Assembly: GCA_030433415.1 (NCBI GenBank)
Contig: JAUIMF010000012.1
Span: 1-61,746, forward strand
Direction: 5' to 3'
Source: Gammaproteobacteria bacterium
Lineage (GTDB): Bacteria > Pseudomonadota > Gammaproteobacteria > Pseudomonadales > Halieaceae
DNA length: 61,746 bases
Each line of letters begins with the position of its first letter. The stretch's first letter is position 1. The notes under the pieces were generated by a model, which saw only the letters and a list, made by a program, of their open reading frames with translations, had not been told where the DNA came from and ran no database searches. Shown here in pieces: positions 1-10,207 of this stretch. The translations under genes were made by a program, and so were the position numbers.

Positions 1-1519
<1,519 letters not shown>

Positions 1520-1591
1520 GGATGTCCTTCGTCTCTACCTGCGCTGGCGAATCGCTGCCAATCCCCTCTGGGGTGCGGCGCCGCGATGCTT

Positions 1592-1597
1592 TATGAT
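1592..1597 (+). promoter_or_regulatory. Candidate -10 element for lptD
   Basis: TATGAT matches the sigma-70 -10 hexamer at five of six positions and lies between the divergent amgK and lptD genes. No convincing -35 is seen 17 bp upstream. If used, transcription would start near 1604 and exclude the ATG at 1586 as lptD start. Weak evidence. Confidence 0.25.
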
Positions 1598-1627
1598 GCG
1601 CCGGACTTCGCGCTACAGCCCTCATCC

Positions 1628-4102
1628 ATGCCATCACCACTGTCTAACGCCGCGGGAACGGAAGCCGGACAACCATGTCCAGTCACTCCCTCATCGCCAC
1701 GCGGCGGCAAGGCATGGTACGCGATACCCCTCGTCCTTTACACGGCGCTGCTCTCGGCTCAGGTCTCGGCTCAGGTTTCGGCGCAGACCGAAGAGCCGCG
1801 CCTCGAAGAAGAGCCCGTCAGGGCCCGCCCCGGCGCGGAGCTGGATTGGCTGCCGTTCGACCAAGTTGCCGAGGAACTGCGGGACCGACGCTGCCGCCTT
1901 TGCGGTGGCCGCTACGAAGACCCCCAGAAGGACATGGCTCGCCAGAACCCCGATACCGCCCCGATCGAAGCCACGGCGGAGCACACCGAGATGGAGGGCT
2001 CCGAGGTCTTTTTGTCTGGTGGTGTGAAAGTTGTTCAGGGTTACCGGGAGCTCTCGTCGGACGCCGCCACGATCGATCGTGAAATCCGCTCCGGCATTCT
2101 TGAGGGCAATATCATGGTGCGGGAACCCGGCGTGCTGCTTCGCGGTGACCGCGGTGAGTTTTACTCGGCGACCGGTGAGGCCCAGCTCGAGAACAGTCGC
2201 TTTGTATTGCATGACTACCATCTGCGCGGAGAAGCGCGCCTGCTGTCACGCGACGCCAACGAACTGATTCATGTCAGCGACGGTGGAGTCACCTTCTGCG
2301 CGCCAGGCGACACGCACTGGCTGCTGCAAACAGGCTCCCTGGAACTGGATCTGGAACGCGGCGTGGGCACCGCCAGAAACGCTGTGCTGCGTGCCGGTGA
2401 CTATCCCGTGCTGTACCTGCCGTGGATGAGTTTTCCCATCGACGACCGCCGCCGCAGCGGTCTGCTGTTTCCCGCCGTGGGGCAGGACAGCCGCGGGGGG
2501 CTGGACGTCTCGGTGCCGATCTATCTCAACCTGGCGCCGAACTACGACCTGCTCTACTCCCCCCGCTACATCGGCCAGCGCGGTCTGAACCACGAACTTC
2601 AGGCGCGCTATCTGGACCCGTTCAACGGCGCCTGGACCGTCGGTGGCAGCTATATCGGCAGCGACAATCAGTACGCGGACGATTTTCCCGAAGAAGACGA
2701 CAGCCGCTGGCTGGCCAGCGTGCGCCACCAGGGCGTCTATGCGGGACGCTGGCGCTCCCAGATCAATTACACCAACGTGTCGGACATCGACCTGATCCGG
2801 GATCTGGAAACCTCCAGCCTGCAGTCCCGGCGCGACGCCAACCTGCTTCAGCTCGGGCAGGTAGACTACCTCGGCGACGACTGGCTCGTGACACTACAGG
2901 CACAGCAGTTCAAACCTCTGGCTGAAGACATCCGCGAGGACTACAAGAAGTTGCCGCAGATCACGGCTCAGTACCGCGGCGTCAGCGAGCCCTTTGCGCT
3001 GAATCCCATCGCCCTCGTGCAGTACTCAAACTTCGATATCAACAACGAGGACCGCGTTGTGGGCCAACGCCTGTACGCCGAGGCGGGCGCGACGTATCCC
3101 ATGAACTGGCAGTACGGTTTTTTGCGTTCCACTGCGAAGTATCGGGTGCTTCAGTACAGTCTGGATCGCCAGAGTGAGCTGCTGGATGACGAACCGGGCG
3201 CGCAATCGGCGCTCGCCAGCGTCGACGGCGGGCTCTATTTCGAGCGCAGCACCCGCTTTGCGAATCGCCGCATGGTGCAAACGCTGGAGCCACGGGCCTT
3301 CTATCTATACAGCCAATACGACGAGCAGACCGACCAGCCTGACTTCGACAGCGCCGAGCTGACCTTCAACTACAACCAACTGTTTCGCGACACCCGCTTT
3401 TCCGGCCGTGACCGCCTGGACGATGCCCACCAGCTTGCCATCGGTGTGACGACCCGTTTTCTTGACGAAGACACGGGCGAGGAGCGCTTCAACGCCAGCA
3501 TCGGCCAGATCGTCTATTTCAATAACCGGCGCGTGCGCCTGAATGCGTCGGACCCGGAGCTTGACCGGTCCAACTCAGAACTCGCCGGTGAACTGAACTT
3601 TTATCCCAACGACCGCATGACCGTGCGCACCAACCTGCAGTACGACCCGTCAACGCGCAAGATGAATTCCGGCAACTTCCTGGCCAGCTATACCCGCGAT
3701 GACGATTCCGTGTTCAATTTCGGTTACACGTTCCGTCGCCCGGTCACCCTGGTGGGCGATCAGCCCACGACGGACCAGGTTCACCTGTCCACCTACTACC
3801 CCATCAACGATAACTGGCGCGCCTTTGTAGCGTGGAACTACAGTCTCGAGGCCAACCGCAGCGTGGAAGATATGATCGGTATCGAATACGATAGCTGCTG
3901 CTGGCAGGTGCGTCTGTTGCACCTGCGCTACTTCGACACCGTCCGCGACCTGAATCCCGATTTTGACTCTCCGGACCTGGACCGGGAATACGCCACCCAG
4001 GTGCAGTTTGTACTCAAGGGACTCGGCGGCTTCGGTGACGAAGTGGAACAGCTGATGGGTGACATGATCAGAGGATTCAATCGCATTGCAAACTCATTCT
4101 AG
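1628..4102 (+). CDS. lptD: LPS-assembly outer-membrane protein LptD
   Basis: Outer-membrane beta-barrel that, with LptE, inserts lipopolysaccharide into the outer leaflet. About 824 residues from the ATG at 1628; an in-frame ATG at 1586 is the alternative, and neither has a strong RBS. A hydrophobic signal segment is followed by a tandem SAQV repeat. An OstA/LptA-like N-terminal domain comes next, then the barrel ending in F. Cysteines sit where LptD needs them for its interdomain disulfides: a CRLC pair near residues 89-92, one in FCAPGD near 224, and the adjacent CC of DSCCW near 757-758. It is followed directly by surA, the chaperone for such barrels. Confidence 0.95.
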   Translation: MPSPLSNAAGTEAGQPCPVTPSSPRGGKAWYAIPLVLYTALLSAQVSAQVSAQTEEPRLEEEPVRARPGAELDWLPFDQVAEELRDRRCRLCGGRYEDPQKDMARQNPDTAPIEATAEHTEMEGSEVFLSGGVKVVQGYRELSSDAATIDREIRSGILEGNIMVREPGVLLRGDRGEFYSATGEAQLENSRFVLHDYHLRGEARLLSRDANELIHVSDGGVTFCAPGDTHWLLQTGSLELDLERGVGTARNAVLRAGDYPVLYLPWMSFPIDDRRRSGLLFPAVGQDSRGGLDVSVPIYLNLAPNYDLLYSPRYIGQRGLNHELQARYLDPFNGAWTVGGSYIGSDNQYADDFPEEDDSRWLASVRHQGVYAGRWRSQINYTNVSDIDLIRDLETSSLQSRRDANLLQLGQVDYLGDDWLVTLQAQQFKPLAEDIREDYKKLPQITAQYRGVSEPFALNPIALVQYSNFDINNEDRVVGQRLYAEAGATYPMNWQYGFLRSTAKYRVLQYSLDRQSELLDDEPGAQSALASVDGGLYFERSTRFANRRMVQTLEPRAFYLYSQYDEQTDQPDFDSAELTFNYNQLFRDTRFSGRDRLDDAHQLAIGVTTRFLDEDTGEERFNASIGQIVYFNNRRVRLNASDPELDRSNSELAGELNFYPNDRMTVRTNLQYDPSTRKMNSGNFLASYTRDDDSVFNFGYTFRRPVTLVGDQPTTDQVHLSTYYPINDNWRAFVAWNYSLEANRSVEDMIGIEYDSCCWQVRLLHLRYFDTVRDLNPDFDSPDLDREYATQVQFVLKGLGGFGDEVEQLMGDMIRGFNRIANSF
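1754..1789 (+). repeat. Three 12-bp tandem repeats in the lptD signal-peptide region
   Basis: Three imperfect copies of a 12-mer (tcggctcaggtc, tcggctcaggtt, tcggcgcagacc) lie head to tail and are in frame with lptD, encoding an (S-A-Q-V) repeat. Each copy offers a plausible AXA-like signal peptidase I site, so the number of copies could vary without breaking the gene. Confidence 0.8.
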
Positions 4103-5378
4103 ATACCGCCGCAGCACCTTGTGGGCTGTCGCGTTCACGGCGCTACTGCACAGCTTCGCTGCGGTGGCGGCCACGGAAATGCTCGACCAGGTGGTGGCGA
4201 TCGTCGATGACGACGTGATCATGGCCAGCGAACTCCGGGAGCGCCTCGCTGCCGTGCAATCCACGCTGGCCTCCCGAGGGGTAGAGGCGCCGGCGGAAGA
4301 CGTGATGATCCGCGAGACCCTGGACCGGCTGATTCTCGAGAGCATTCAACTACAGATGGGCAATCGCTACGGCGTGCGCATCTCAGACGCCCAGCTCGAT
4401 GCCGCCATGGGTCGCATCGCCGCCCAGAATGGCCTGACGCCGGAGCAGTTTGCCCAGGTGCTGCAGTCCGAGGGTCGCTCCTTTGGTGAACTGCGCGAGT
4501 CCATACGCCGCGAAATGGTGATCCAGCGTGTGCAGCAGGGCAACGTAAACCAGCTCATTCAGATCACGGAGCAGGAAGTCGAGAACTATCTGGCCACAGA
4601 AGAAGGCCAGAAGCTGGTGCAGCCGGAATACCGCATCATCCACGCGCTGCTGACCATCAGCTCCGATGCCTCCGACGCCGAGGTGGAGGCAGCCCGCGCC
4701 CACAGCCAGGCACTGGTCGACCGGATTCAGGCCGGCGAGAACTTTGAAGAAGTCATGTCCTCCAGCACCGGCGACTACACCTTCACCGGCGGAGACCTGG
4801 GTTGGCGCAAGCTCGACGACGTGCCGGGCATCTTTCAGGAAGTCGCCCAGCAACTCGACGCCGGAGAAACCGCCGATCTGTTCCGCAGCCCCAGCGGCTT
4901 TCACATTGTGAACATGGCCGATCGGCGCGGTGCGAATCTCAAAATCGAACAGACAAAGGTCCGCCATATTCTCGTCAAACCGTCAGAGATCCTCACGGAC
5001 GACCAGGCGCGGGACAAAGTAGCCGAGCTGAAGTCCCGGATTGAGGCGGGCGAAGACTTCGCCGCGCTGGCACGGGAGTACTCCGAAGATATCGGTTCTG
5101 CCGCCGAGGGTGGTGATCTGGGCTGGACAAATCCGGGACAGATGGTGCCCGAGTTCGAGAACATGATGGCGAGTACCGAGACCGGCAGCGTGTCGGAGCC
5201 GGTGCGCAGCCAATTTGGCTGGCACATTCTTGAAGTTCTGGACCGACGCGAAAAAGACATGACGTCAGAGATGCGCCGCGCGCAGATTCAGGAGCACCTG
5301 CACGGACGCAAGTACCAGGAAGAACTCGACGCCTGGCTGCGTAAGATTCGTGACGAAGCCTTCGTGGACATCAAGTAA
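4086..5378 (+). CDS. surA: Periplasmic chaperone/peptidyl-prolyl isomerase SurA
   Basis: Periplasmic chaperone for outer-membrane barrels such as LptD. The 430-residue protein has a signal peptide (hydrophobic core, cleavage near AVAATEML), a SurA N-terminal helical domain and two parvulin domains at roughly residues 175-275 and 285-385, marked by the repeated GGDLGW motif. The TTG at 4086 is chosen because the first in-frame ATG would remove the signal peptide. The start overlaps the lptD stop by 17 bp. Length is typical. Confidence 0.95.
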   Translation: MQTHSRYRRSTLWAVAFTALLHSFAAVAATEMLDQVVAIVDDDVIMASELRERLAAVQSTLASRGVEAPAEDVMIRETLDRLILESIQLQMGNRYGVRISDAQLDAAMGRIAAQNGLTPEQFAQVLQSEGRSFGELRESIRREMVIQRVQQGNVNQLIQITEQEVENYLATEEGQKLVQPEYRIIHALLTISSDASDAEVEAARAHSQALVDRIQAGENFEEVMSSSTGDYTFTGGDLGWRKLDDVPGIFQEVAQQLDAGETADLFRSPSGFHIVNMADRRGANLKIEQTKVRHILVKPSEILTDDQARDKVAELKSRIEAGEDFAALAREYSEDIGSAAEGGDLGWTNPGQMVPEFENMMASTETGSVSEPVRSQFGWHILEVLDRREKDMTSEMRRAQIQEHLHGRKYQEELDAWLRKIRDEAFVDIK

Positions 5379-5386
5379 CGCCTGCC

Positions 5387-5408
5387 GGAGCCCCCTCCGG
5401 GGGTCTCC
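5387..5408 (+). other. GC-rich hairpin between surA and pdxA
   Basis: GGAG-CCCCC / GGGGG-CTCC forms a strong stem with a TCC loop and one bulged T in the short gap before pdxA. No T-run follows, so it is not a standard terminator. It could protect or trim the transcript, or simply be a base-composition accident. Confidence 0.45.
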
Positions 5409-5426
5409 CGCGAGATTGGTCACAGT

Positions 5427-6425
5427 ATGAGCTACGTTCCCCCGATCGCCGTGTCAGTGGGTGAACCCGCAGGCATCGGCCCGGACCTGGTGCTTCAGGC
5501 GGCGCGCGACGGCCTGACCGACAAGCTGGTGGTGGTCGCGGACCGTACCATGCTGGAGGCTCGCGCTGCCCATCTGGGCCTGTCGCTGAACATTCAGGAC
5601 TACACCGGGCAACCCCCACCGTATTCGGCAGGCACGTTGACGGTACTGCACACCCCACTGGCGACGCCGGTTACCCCGGGGCAATTAAGTCCGGCCAACA
5701 GCGCCGGCGTCCTCGCCGCCCTGACCCGCGCAGCGCAGGGTTGCACGCGCGGCGAGTTCGGCGCCCTGGTTACCGCGCCCATACACAAAGGCGTGATCTG
5801 CGACAGTGGTGTCGCATTCTCGGGGCACACAGAATTTCTCGCCGAGTTAACCGAAACCGCGCGTGTGGTGATGCTGTTGGCCAGCGGCTCCCTGCGCGTC
5901 GCTCTGGCGACTACGCATTTACCGCTCGCGGCCGTCCCCGCCGCAATCAATGTACCGGACCTGCTGACAACACTGAAAATTCTCGACGGTGATCTACGCG
6001 GCAAATTCGGCATCAGCGCACCGCGCATTGCCGTGCTGGGCCTGAATCCCCATGCAGGCGAAGGTGGGCATCTGGGTCGCGAAGAACTCGACGTCATCAT
6101 TCCCGCCCTGGAAGCGGCCGACGCCGATGGCCTGCAGGTCAACGGCCCCTGGCCTGCCGACACAGCCTTCAACCCGGGGTTACGCGCGACCACTGACGCC
6201 TATCTGGCGATGTATCACGACCAGGGATTACCCGTACTCAAGTTTGCGAGCTTCGGTGAGGCGGTGAATATCACCCTGGGCTTGCCGATCATTCGCACGA
6301 GCGTGGACCATGGTACGGCGCTGGATCTGGCCGGCACTGGCAGGGCGGATGGAGGAAGTTTTCGGGCGGCGCTGGCACTGGCTCGAGAGCTGGTTGAGCA
6401 GAATCAGGCGGGCAAACGGAATTAA
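5427..6425 (+). CDS. pdxA: 4-hydroxythreonine-4-phosphate dehydrogenase PdxA
   Basis: NAD-dependent, divalent-metal enzyme of the DXP-dependent vitamin B6 pathway, oxidising 4-phosphohydroxy-L-threonine. The 332-residue length is normal. Visible family motifs are the N-terminal SVGEPAGIGPDL, the FSGHTEFLAEL segment with a metal-ligand histidine, LNPHAGE, and YHDQGLPVLKF near residues 262-272. It is the third gene of lptD-surA-pdxA. In many relatives rsmA comes next, but here the locus is interrupted by the glycan island. Confidence 0.95.
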   Translation: MSYVPPIAVSVGEPAGIGPDLVLQAARDGLTDKLVVVADRTMLEARAAHLGLSLNIQDYTGQPPPYSAGTLTVLHTPLATPVTPGQLSPANSAGVLAALTRAAQGCTRGEFGALVTAPIHKGVICDSGVAFSGHTEFLAELTETARVVMLLASGSLRVALATTHLPLAAVPAAINVPDLLTTLKILDGDLRGKFGISAPRIAVLGLNPHAGEGGHLGREELDVIIPALEAADADGLQVNGPWPADTAFNPGLRATTDAYLAMYHDQGLPVLKFASFGEAVNITLGLPIIRTSVDHGTALDLAGTGRADGGSFRAALALARELVEQNQAGKRN

Positions 6426-6430
6426 CGATC

Positions 6431-6455
6431 GGCGGTGACGCCTGGCGCCACCGCC
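6431..6455. terminator. Hairpin between convergent pdxA and hns-like gene
   Basis: GGCGGTG...CACCGCC with an inner CGC/GCG pairing gives a long GC stem between the 3' ends of two convergent genes. Position suggests a bidirectional terminator. No U-tract follows on either strand, so intrinsic termination is uncertain. Confidence 0.4.
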
Positions 6456-6466
6456 TATGATGCGGA

Positions 6467-6865
6467 CTACTTGATCGCGCAGCTTTCCTTGCTCTTGCCG
6501 GAGTCCATGTAATCCTTGAACACCTTCGGCGCGCGTCCGCGACCGGACCAGAGATACTCCTGCCCGTCGACGACCAGGCGGTATTTGGGGGCGACCTTGC
6601 GTTTTTTGGCGGTGGTTTTTTTGCGGCCACGGGTTTTCACTCCCCCAAGGTCCGCCGGTTTTAATCCGCTTTCTTCCATGAGCGCTTTTATTTTTGCAAT
6701 CTTGGCCTTTTTAGCTGCGTCCGCTCGGGCCGCTTCCTTTTTCTTTTCGTTCATCAGAACCGATGAAAGATTCGCAATCAGCTTTTCAATCTGCTCAACG
6801 CTCATGCCTTTTACGGCAGCGCGAACTTTAATTTTTGATTTTGCGAGGGGTGCAAGAGAAGCCAT
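6467..6865 (-). CDS. H-NS-family nucleoid-associated protein
   Basis: The 132-residue basic protein has a helical, charged N-terminal region (about 20-70) expected to oligomerise, a Lys/Arg-rich linker (about 78-92), and a C-terminal DNA-binding domain. That domain has YRLVVDGQEYLWSGRGRAP near residues 95-113, the H-NS minor-groove motif in its GRGR form. H-NS-family proteins silence AT-rich DNA. The gene has a GGAAGG ribosome site about 10 bp upstream. It lies at the left edge of the glycan island next to unusually AT-rich DNA, so it may silence the island, be acquired with it, or act globally. The family is clear; the local role is inference. Confidence 0.85.
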   Translation of the reverse strand: MASLAPLAKSKIKVRAAVKGMSVEQIEKLIANLSSVLMNEKKKEAARADAAKKAKIAKIKALMEESGLKPADLGGVKTRGRKKTTAKKRKVAPKYRLVVDGQEYLWSGRGRAPKVFKDYMDSGKSKESCAIK

Positions 6866-7172
6866 AAAACAGGTGCCTTCCAGTAAATAGAAACATTTGA
6901 ATATCTGATCAGTTTGGTCATCTATTTAAACTGACAGAATACTCGCCGTTATAGCAGATTTTTTAAATTAACGTCGAATCGCGCCGACACGACTGAAGCA
7001 TCCATAGCCGTTCGACTATCAGGTTTTGGCGGCGCAAATATACTGCTGGTCAATAACCGCCGGTTTACACCCCATTTTGCCAGCCCTAAACTAGCCGCCC
7101 TAATGTGCCTCTCAAAAGCAAGACCCCACGGTCGATGAGCCGCCTGAACCACTAACTGAGCAAAACACCGAC
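6866..7172. promoter_or_regulatory. AT-rich divergent control region at island edge
   Basis: This 307-bp gene-free stretch separates the leftward H-NS-like gene from the rightward glycan genes and is visibly richer in A/T than its surroundings (runs such as ttttttaaatt). Candidate -10 hexamers are TATAAC on the minus strand (6948-6953) and TATACT on the plus strand (7039-7044), both without good -35 partners. Curved AT-rich DNA of this kind is a typical H-NS target. No RNA gene is recognisable. Confidence 0.4.
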
Positions 7173-9032
7173 ATGACCGATGAGCTTTCCATCAGCTATT
7201 CCCACGTAAGCAGTCCTGCAGCACCAGGGCTTGGCGCGTCTGCATTCGCCTCGCCGGAACCTGAACTCGTGGCGTTCGCGGACTGTGAAATCATTCCCCT
7301 GGACAGTCAGCGCACACTGGTGATCAACCGCCTCAACGGCAAGCAACAGTTTTTCGCGCCGGGGGTTGTGGATGCCCTGATGACCTGCACGCACTTCGAC
7401 ACGATCGAGAACCACACACGACGCCTGTGCGGTACGCGTGGGGAGTTGCGAGGTCAGGAGCAGGCGGTCGCGACGACCCTTGGCAATTTGCGCAGCAATG
7501 ACTTCCTGCTTTTGCACAACGATATACAAACACGGCTTACGACCACTGATTCTGCCGAGCTGGCGCCATCCTGCGTATTTATTATTACCTGCGACCGACC
7601 GACCGCCGTGGAACGGCTTCTGGAGTCACTGCTGCACAATGGCAATATGTGTCGTCACCGGCGTCTGACGCTGATCGACGACTCCCGAGAATTGGACAAT
7701 CAGGCAGCAAATCGGGATCTGGTGACGCAATTCAATTTGCGCAGCGCCACCAATATGGATTATTTCGGGCCCACCGAGCAGCAACAACTGCTTGATGGGT
7801 TGATCACCGCCCTGCCCGAGGCCGAAGCTGGTATACGGTTTCTTCTGGATCGGGAGCAGTGGACCGGAAAGAAAACCTACGGCCGTTCACGCACACTCGC
7901 GCTGCTGCTCTCGGTGGATCACCGAAGCGTCGTAATGGATGACGATGTGATCTGCCAGGCCCTGAAGGCACCCATTGAGGAGCCCGGTATTTCATTCACG
8001 GGCCTGCGCAAAGCGGACTTTTACCCCGATCGCGAAACGCTCATGGCCCACGGTGTTCCCGCCGAGACCGATCCGGTCACCGGGCACCTCAAATACCTGG
8101 GACAAAATCTGGGATATGCCCTGCAGGATATTGCCGGTGGGCCGGTGAGCGCCACGCTGTTGCATAACACCAATGCGGCCATGCTCAATGAACTGCGCGC
8201 AGACACCCCGATTCTCATCACGCAATGCGGCTCCTGGGGCGATCCGGGCACGGGCTCTCCTCACTGGGCTCTGTCTCTGGACGAGTCGAGTATCGAACGC
8301 CTGGTTAACGCTCCCCATGGAATGGCGCGGGCACTGGAAAATCGCTGCAGTTGGGTGGGTTGCCCTCGACCGACGCTGCACAAAATGGCTTTCATGTCGC
8401 AGATCACCGGCATCGACAACAGCCACCTGCTCCCACCGTATTTCCCGGCTTTTCGGGGCGAAGACCTACTGTTTGCAAGCATGGTAGAGGCAATGTACCA
8501 CCACGGCGCGGTACTCGAATATGACTGGTGCATTCCCCACCTGCCGCTTGACGATCGCAGCGACCATGGCCTTCGCGAACCGATCGCTGGTGAAGGCGGT
8601 ATCGCGCTGTTCTCCCGCTATCTGCTGGAAAATATCGACTACAAAGATGCCAGTAACCCCGAGCAGCGGTTAATGATCCTGGCCGATGACGCCCGACGCC
8701 TGGCCGCTCGTTCCGATCATGACCTGATACTGGATTACCGCAGAGAACAGGCAAAGGGACAGGCGCAACTGCTGTTTAACGTAACCCAAAAGTCGCAGGC
8801 CGCCAAAGAATTACCGTCCGCCAACTGGCAGGCCTACACGGCGCGAGCCGTAGAAGAAGTGGAATCCTCCATTGCTGAAGTGCATTCACCGGTCAATCTC
8901 AAGGGGCTGCCCCCGGGGGCGACGGAAGAGGGACTGATTGCCGAATTTCGAGCGTATGCCAACGGCTGGGCGGCGGCTTTGCAGGCATGGCCCGCCATGC
9001 GGTCAGCCGCAGCCAAAGCCATGAACCCTTGA
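7173..9032 (+). CDS. Putative GT-A-type glycosyltransferase with extra N-terminal domain
   Basis: A 619-residue protein I do not recognise as a named family. Residues 133-172 look like the start of a GT-A fold: CVFIITCDRPTAVERLLESL, then LTLIDDS. VVMDDDVI (DDD at 256-258) resembles the DXD metal/nucleotide-sugar site, and FRGED (429-431) resembles the acidic acceptor-side motif of GT2-like enzymes. The first about 125 residues form a separate domain whose pattern (DSQRTLVINRLNGKQQFF, then a helical stretch) recalls PqqD-like peptide-binding modules. There is no signal or membrane segment. It is first gene of a four-gene rightward glycan operon; the next gene starts before its stop. Confidence 0.55.
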   Translation: MTDELSISYSHVSSPAAPGLGASAFASPEPELVAFADCEIIPLDSQRTLVINRLNGKQQFFAPGVVDALMTCTHFDTIENHTRRLCGTRGELRGQEQAVATTLGNLRSNDFLLLHNDIQTRLTTTDSAELAPSCVFIITCDRPTAVERLLESLLHNGNMCRHRRLTLIDDSRELDNQAANRDLVTQFNLRSATNMDYFGPTEQQQLLDGLITALPEAEAGIRFLLDREQWTGKKTYGRSRTLALLLSVDHRSVVMDDDVICQALKAPIEEPGISFTGLRKADFYPDRETLMAHGVPAETDPVTGHLKYLGQNLGYALQDIAGGPVSATLLHNTNAAMLNELRADTPILITQCGSWGDPGTGSPHWALSLDESSIERLVNAPHGMARALENRCSWVGCPRPTLHKMAFMSQITGIDNSHLLPPYFPAFRGEDLLFASMVEAMYHHGAVLEYDWCIPHLPLDDRSDHGLREPIAGEGGIALFSRYLLENIDYKDASNPEQRLMILADDARRLAARSDHDLILDYRREQAKGQAQLLFNVTQKSQAAKELPSANWQAYTARAVEEVESSIAEVHSPVNLKGLPPGATEEGLIAEFRAYANGWAAALQAWPAMRSAAAKAMNP

Positions 9033-10144
9033 AGCAGCCCGTTGTAGTCGGCCCTGTTCTGCCCTTTCGTGGGGGCATAGCCCAGCACACCACCATGCTC
9101 GCCCGCGCAATCCGGTCCGAATCGGGCGGCAGCGTCGTGTCTTTCAAACGGCTGTTTCCCAGGATGCTTTATCCCGGTGCCAGTGATCGGGACCCGGAGA
9201 TGAATACTCACGCGGAAGCCGGGACAGAATACCTTATCGATTCGATCAACCCCGTCAGCTGGCAGCGGAGCGTCAAGGCGATCGCCCGTACCAAGCCCGC
9301 ATTTGTGATTTTCCCCTGGTGGACGTTTTTCCTTGGCCCTTGCTTTGGCTACATGGCGAGCGCTCTGCGGCGACGCAACATCGATGTGGTTTTCTTCTGT
9401 CACAATGTATCGGACCATGAGGACAGAGCCTGGAAACGGTTCATCGCCCAAATAGTGCTGCGGCAGGGCTCTCGCTTTGTTGTGCACACTAATGCTGATC
9501 GACAACGCCTGCAGGCGTTGTTGCCTGGTGCCGAGATTGCGGTTCATCCCCACCCCACCTATGAGCACTTTCCTGCGCCTGCCCGCATTCCACCCAAACG
9601 CGCAGAACGAGAGCTGCTCTTTTATGGGTTCGTCCGTCCCTATAAAGGCCTGGAGGTTCTGGTCGAAGCACTGGGCCTGCTGAGGGACGAGTCGGTGTTT
9701 CTAACCGTCGCTGGTGAGTTCTGGGAAGGGCACACCGAGCTGAGCCGTCGGGCGGAAGCCCTCGGCATTTCCCGACAACTCGAAATACGACCCCGGTACC
9801 ACTCCGACGCGGAGTCCGCTGAATTGTTTGCCCGTGCCGACGTTGTCGTTTTACCTTACCTGAGTGCGACGGGAAGCGGAGTCATTCCACTAGCCTACCG
9901 CTACGGTTGCCCGGTTATCGCATCCCGCGTGGGTGGAATCCCGGATGTCGTTGCCGATGGCAGTACCGGGTGGTTGGTCGAAAGCGGAAATGCCGTCGCC
10001 CTTGCCGACGCTATTCGGCGCGTACCCGTGCCCATACCCGATGAAATGCAGCGTTCGATAGCCCGTTTCTGCAAATCCCTGACCTGGCAGAGTCTCGCCC
10101 ACATGATCATTGAACCACCCTCCGACGGGCAGCAGGATGACTGA
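8987..10144 (+). CDS. Family 4 glycosyltransferase
   Basis: GT-B enzyme expected to add a sugar to a lipid-linked glycan in the cytoplasm. It shows the N-terminal GPVLPFRGGIAQHT loop (about 20-33) and the C-terminal GT4 signature FYGFVRPYKGLEVLVEAL, followed by ADVVVLPYLSATGSG and the E/D-containing region before GCPVIASRVGG. From the ATG at 8987 (385 residues) it overlaps the preceding gene by 46 bp; an in-frame TTG at 9029 overlapping that gene's TGA is an alternative start and fits better with coupled translation. Sugar specificity cannot be read from sequence. Confidence 0.85.
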   Translation: MARHAVSRSQSHEPLKQPVVVGPVLPFRGGIAQHTTMLARAIRSESGGSVVSFKRLFPRMLYPGASDRDPEMNTHAEAGTEYLIDSINPVSWQRSVKAIARTKPAFVIFPWWTFFLGPCFGYMASALRRRNIDVVFFCHNVSDHEDRAWKRFIAQIVLRQGSRFVVHTNADRQRLQALLPGAEIAVHPHPTYEHFPAPARIPPKRAERELLFYGFVRPYKGLEVLVEALGLLRDESVFLTVAGEFWEGHTELSRRAEALGISRQLEIRPRYHSDAESAELFARADVVVLPYLSATGSGVIPLAYRYGCPVIASRVGGIPDVVADGSTGWLVESGNAVALADAIRRVPVPIPDEMQRSIARFCKSLTWQSLAHMIIEPPSDGQQDD

Positions 10145-10207
10145 ATTGCGTATCGCCACCTACGCTCACCCTTATGGGCACGGCCCAGGATCACCGGAGT
10201 ATTTTGG

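Noticed and set aside
6866..7172. JUMPstart/ops element for RfaH at the start of the glycan operon.
   Set aside because: No GGCGGTAGC-type core was seen in the leader region.
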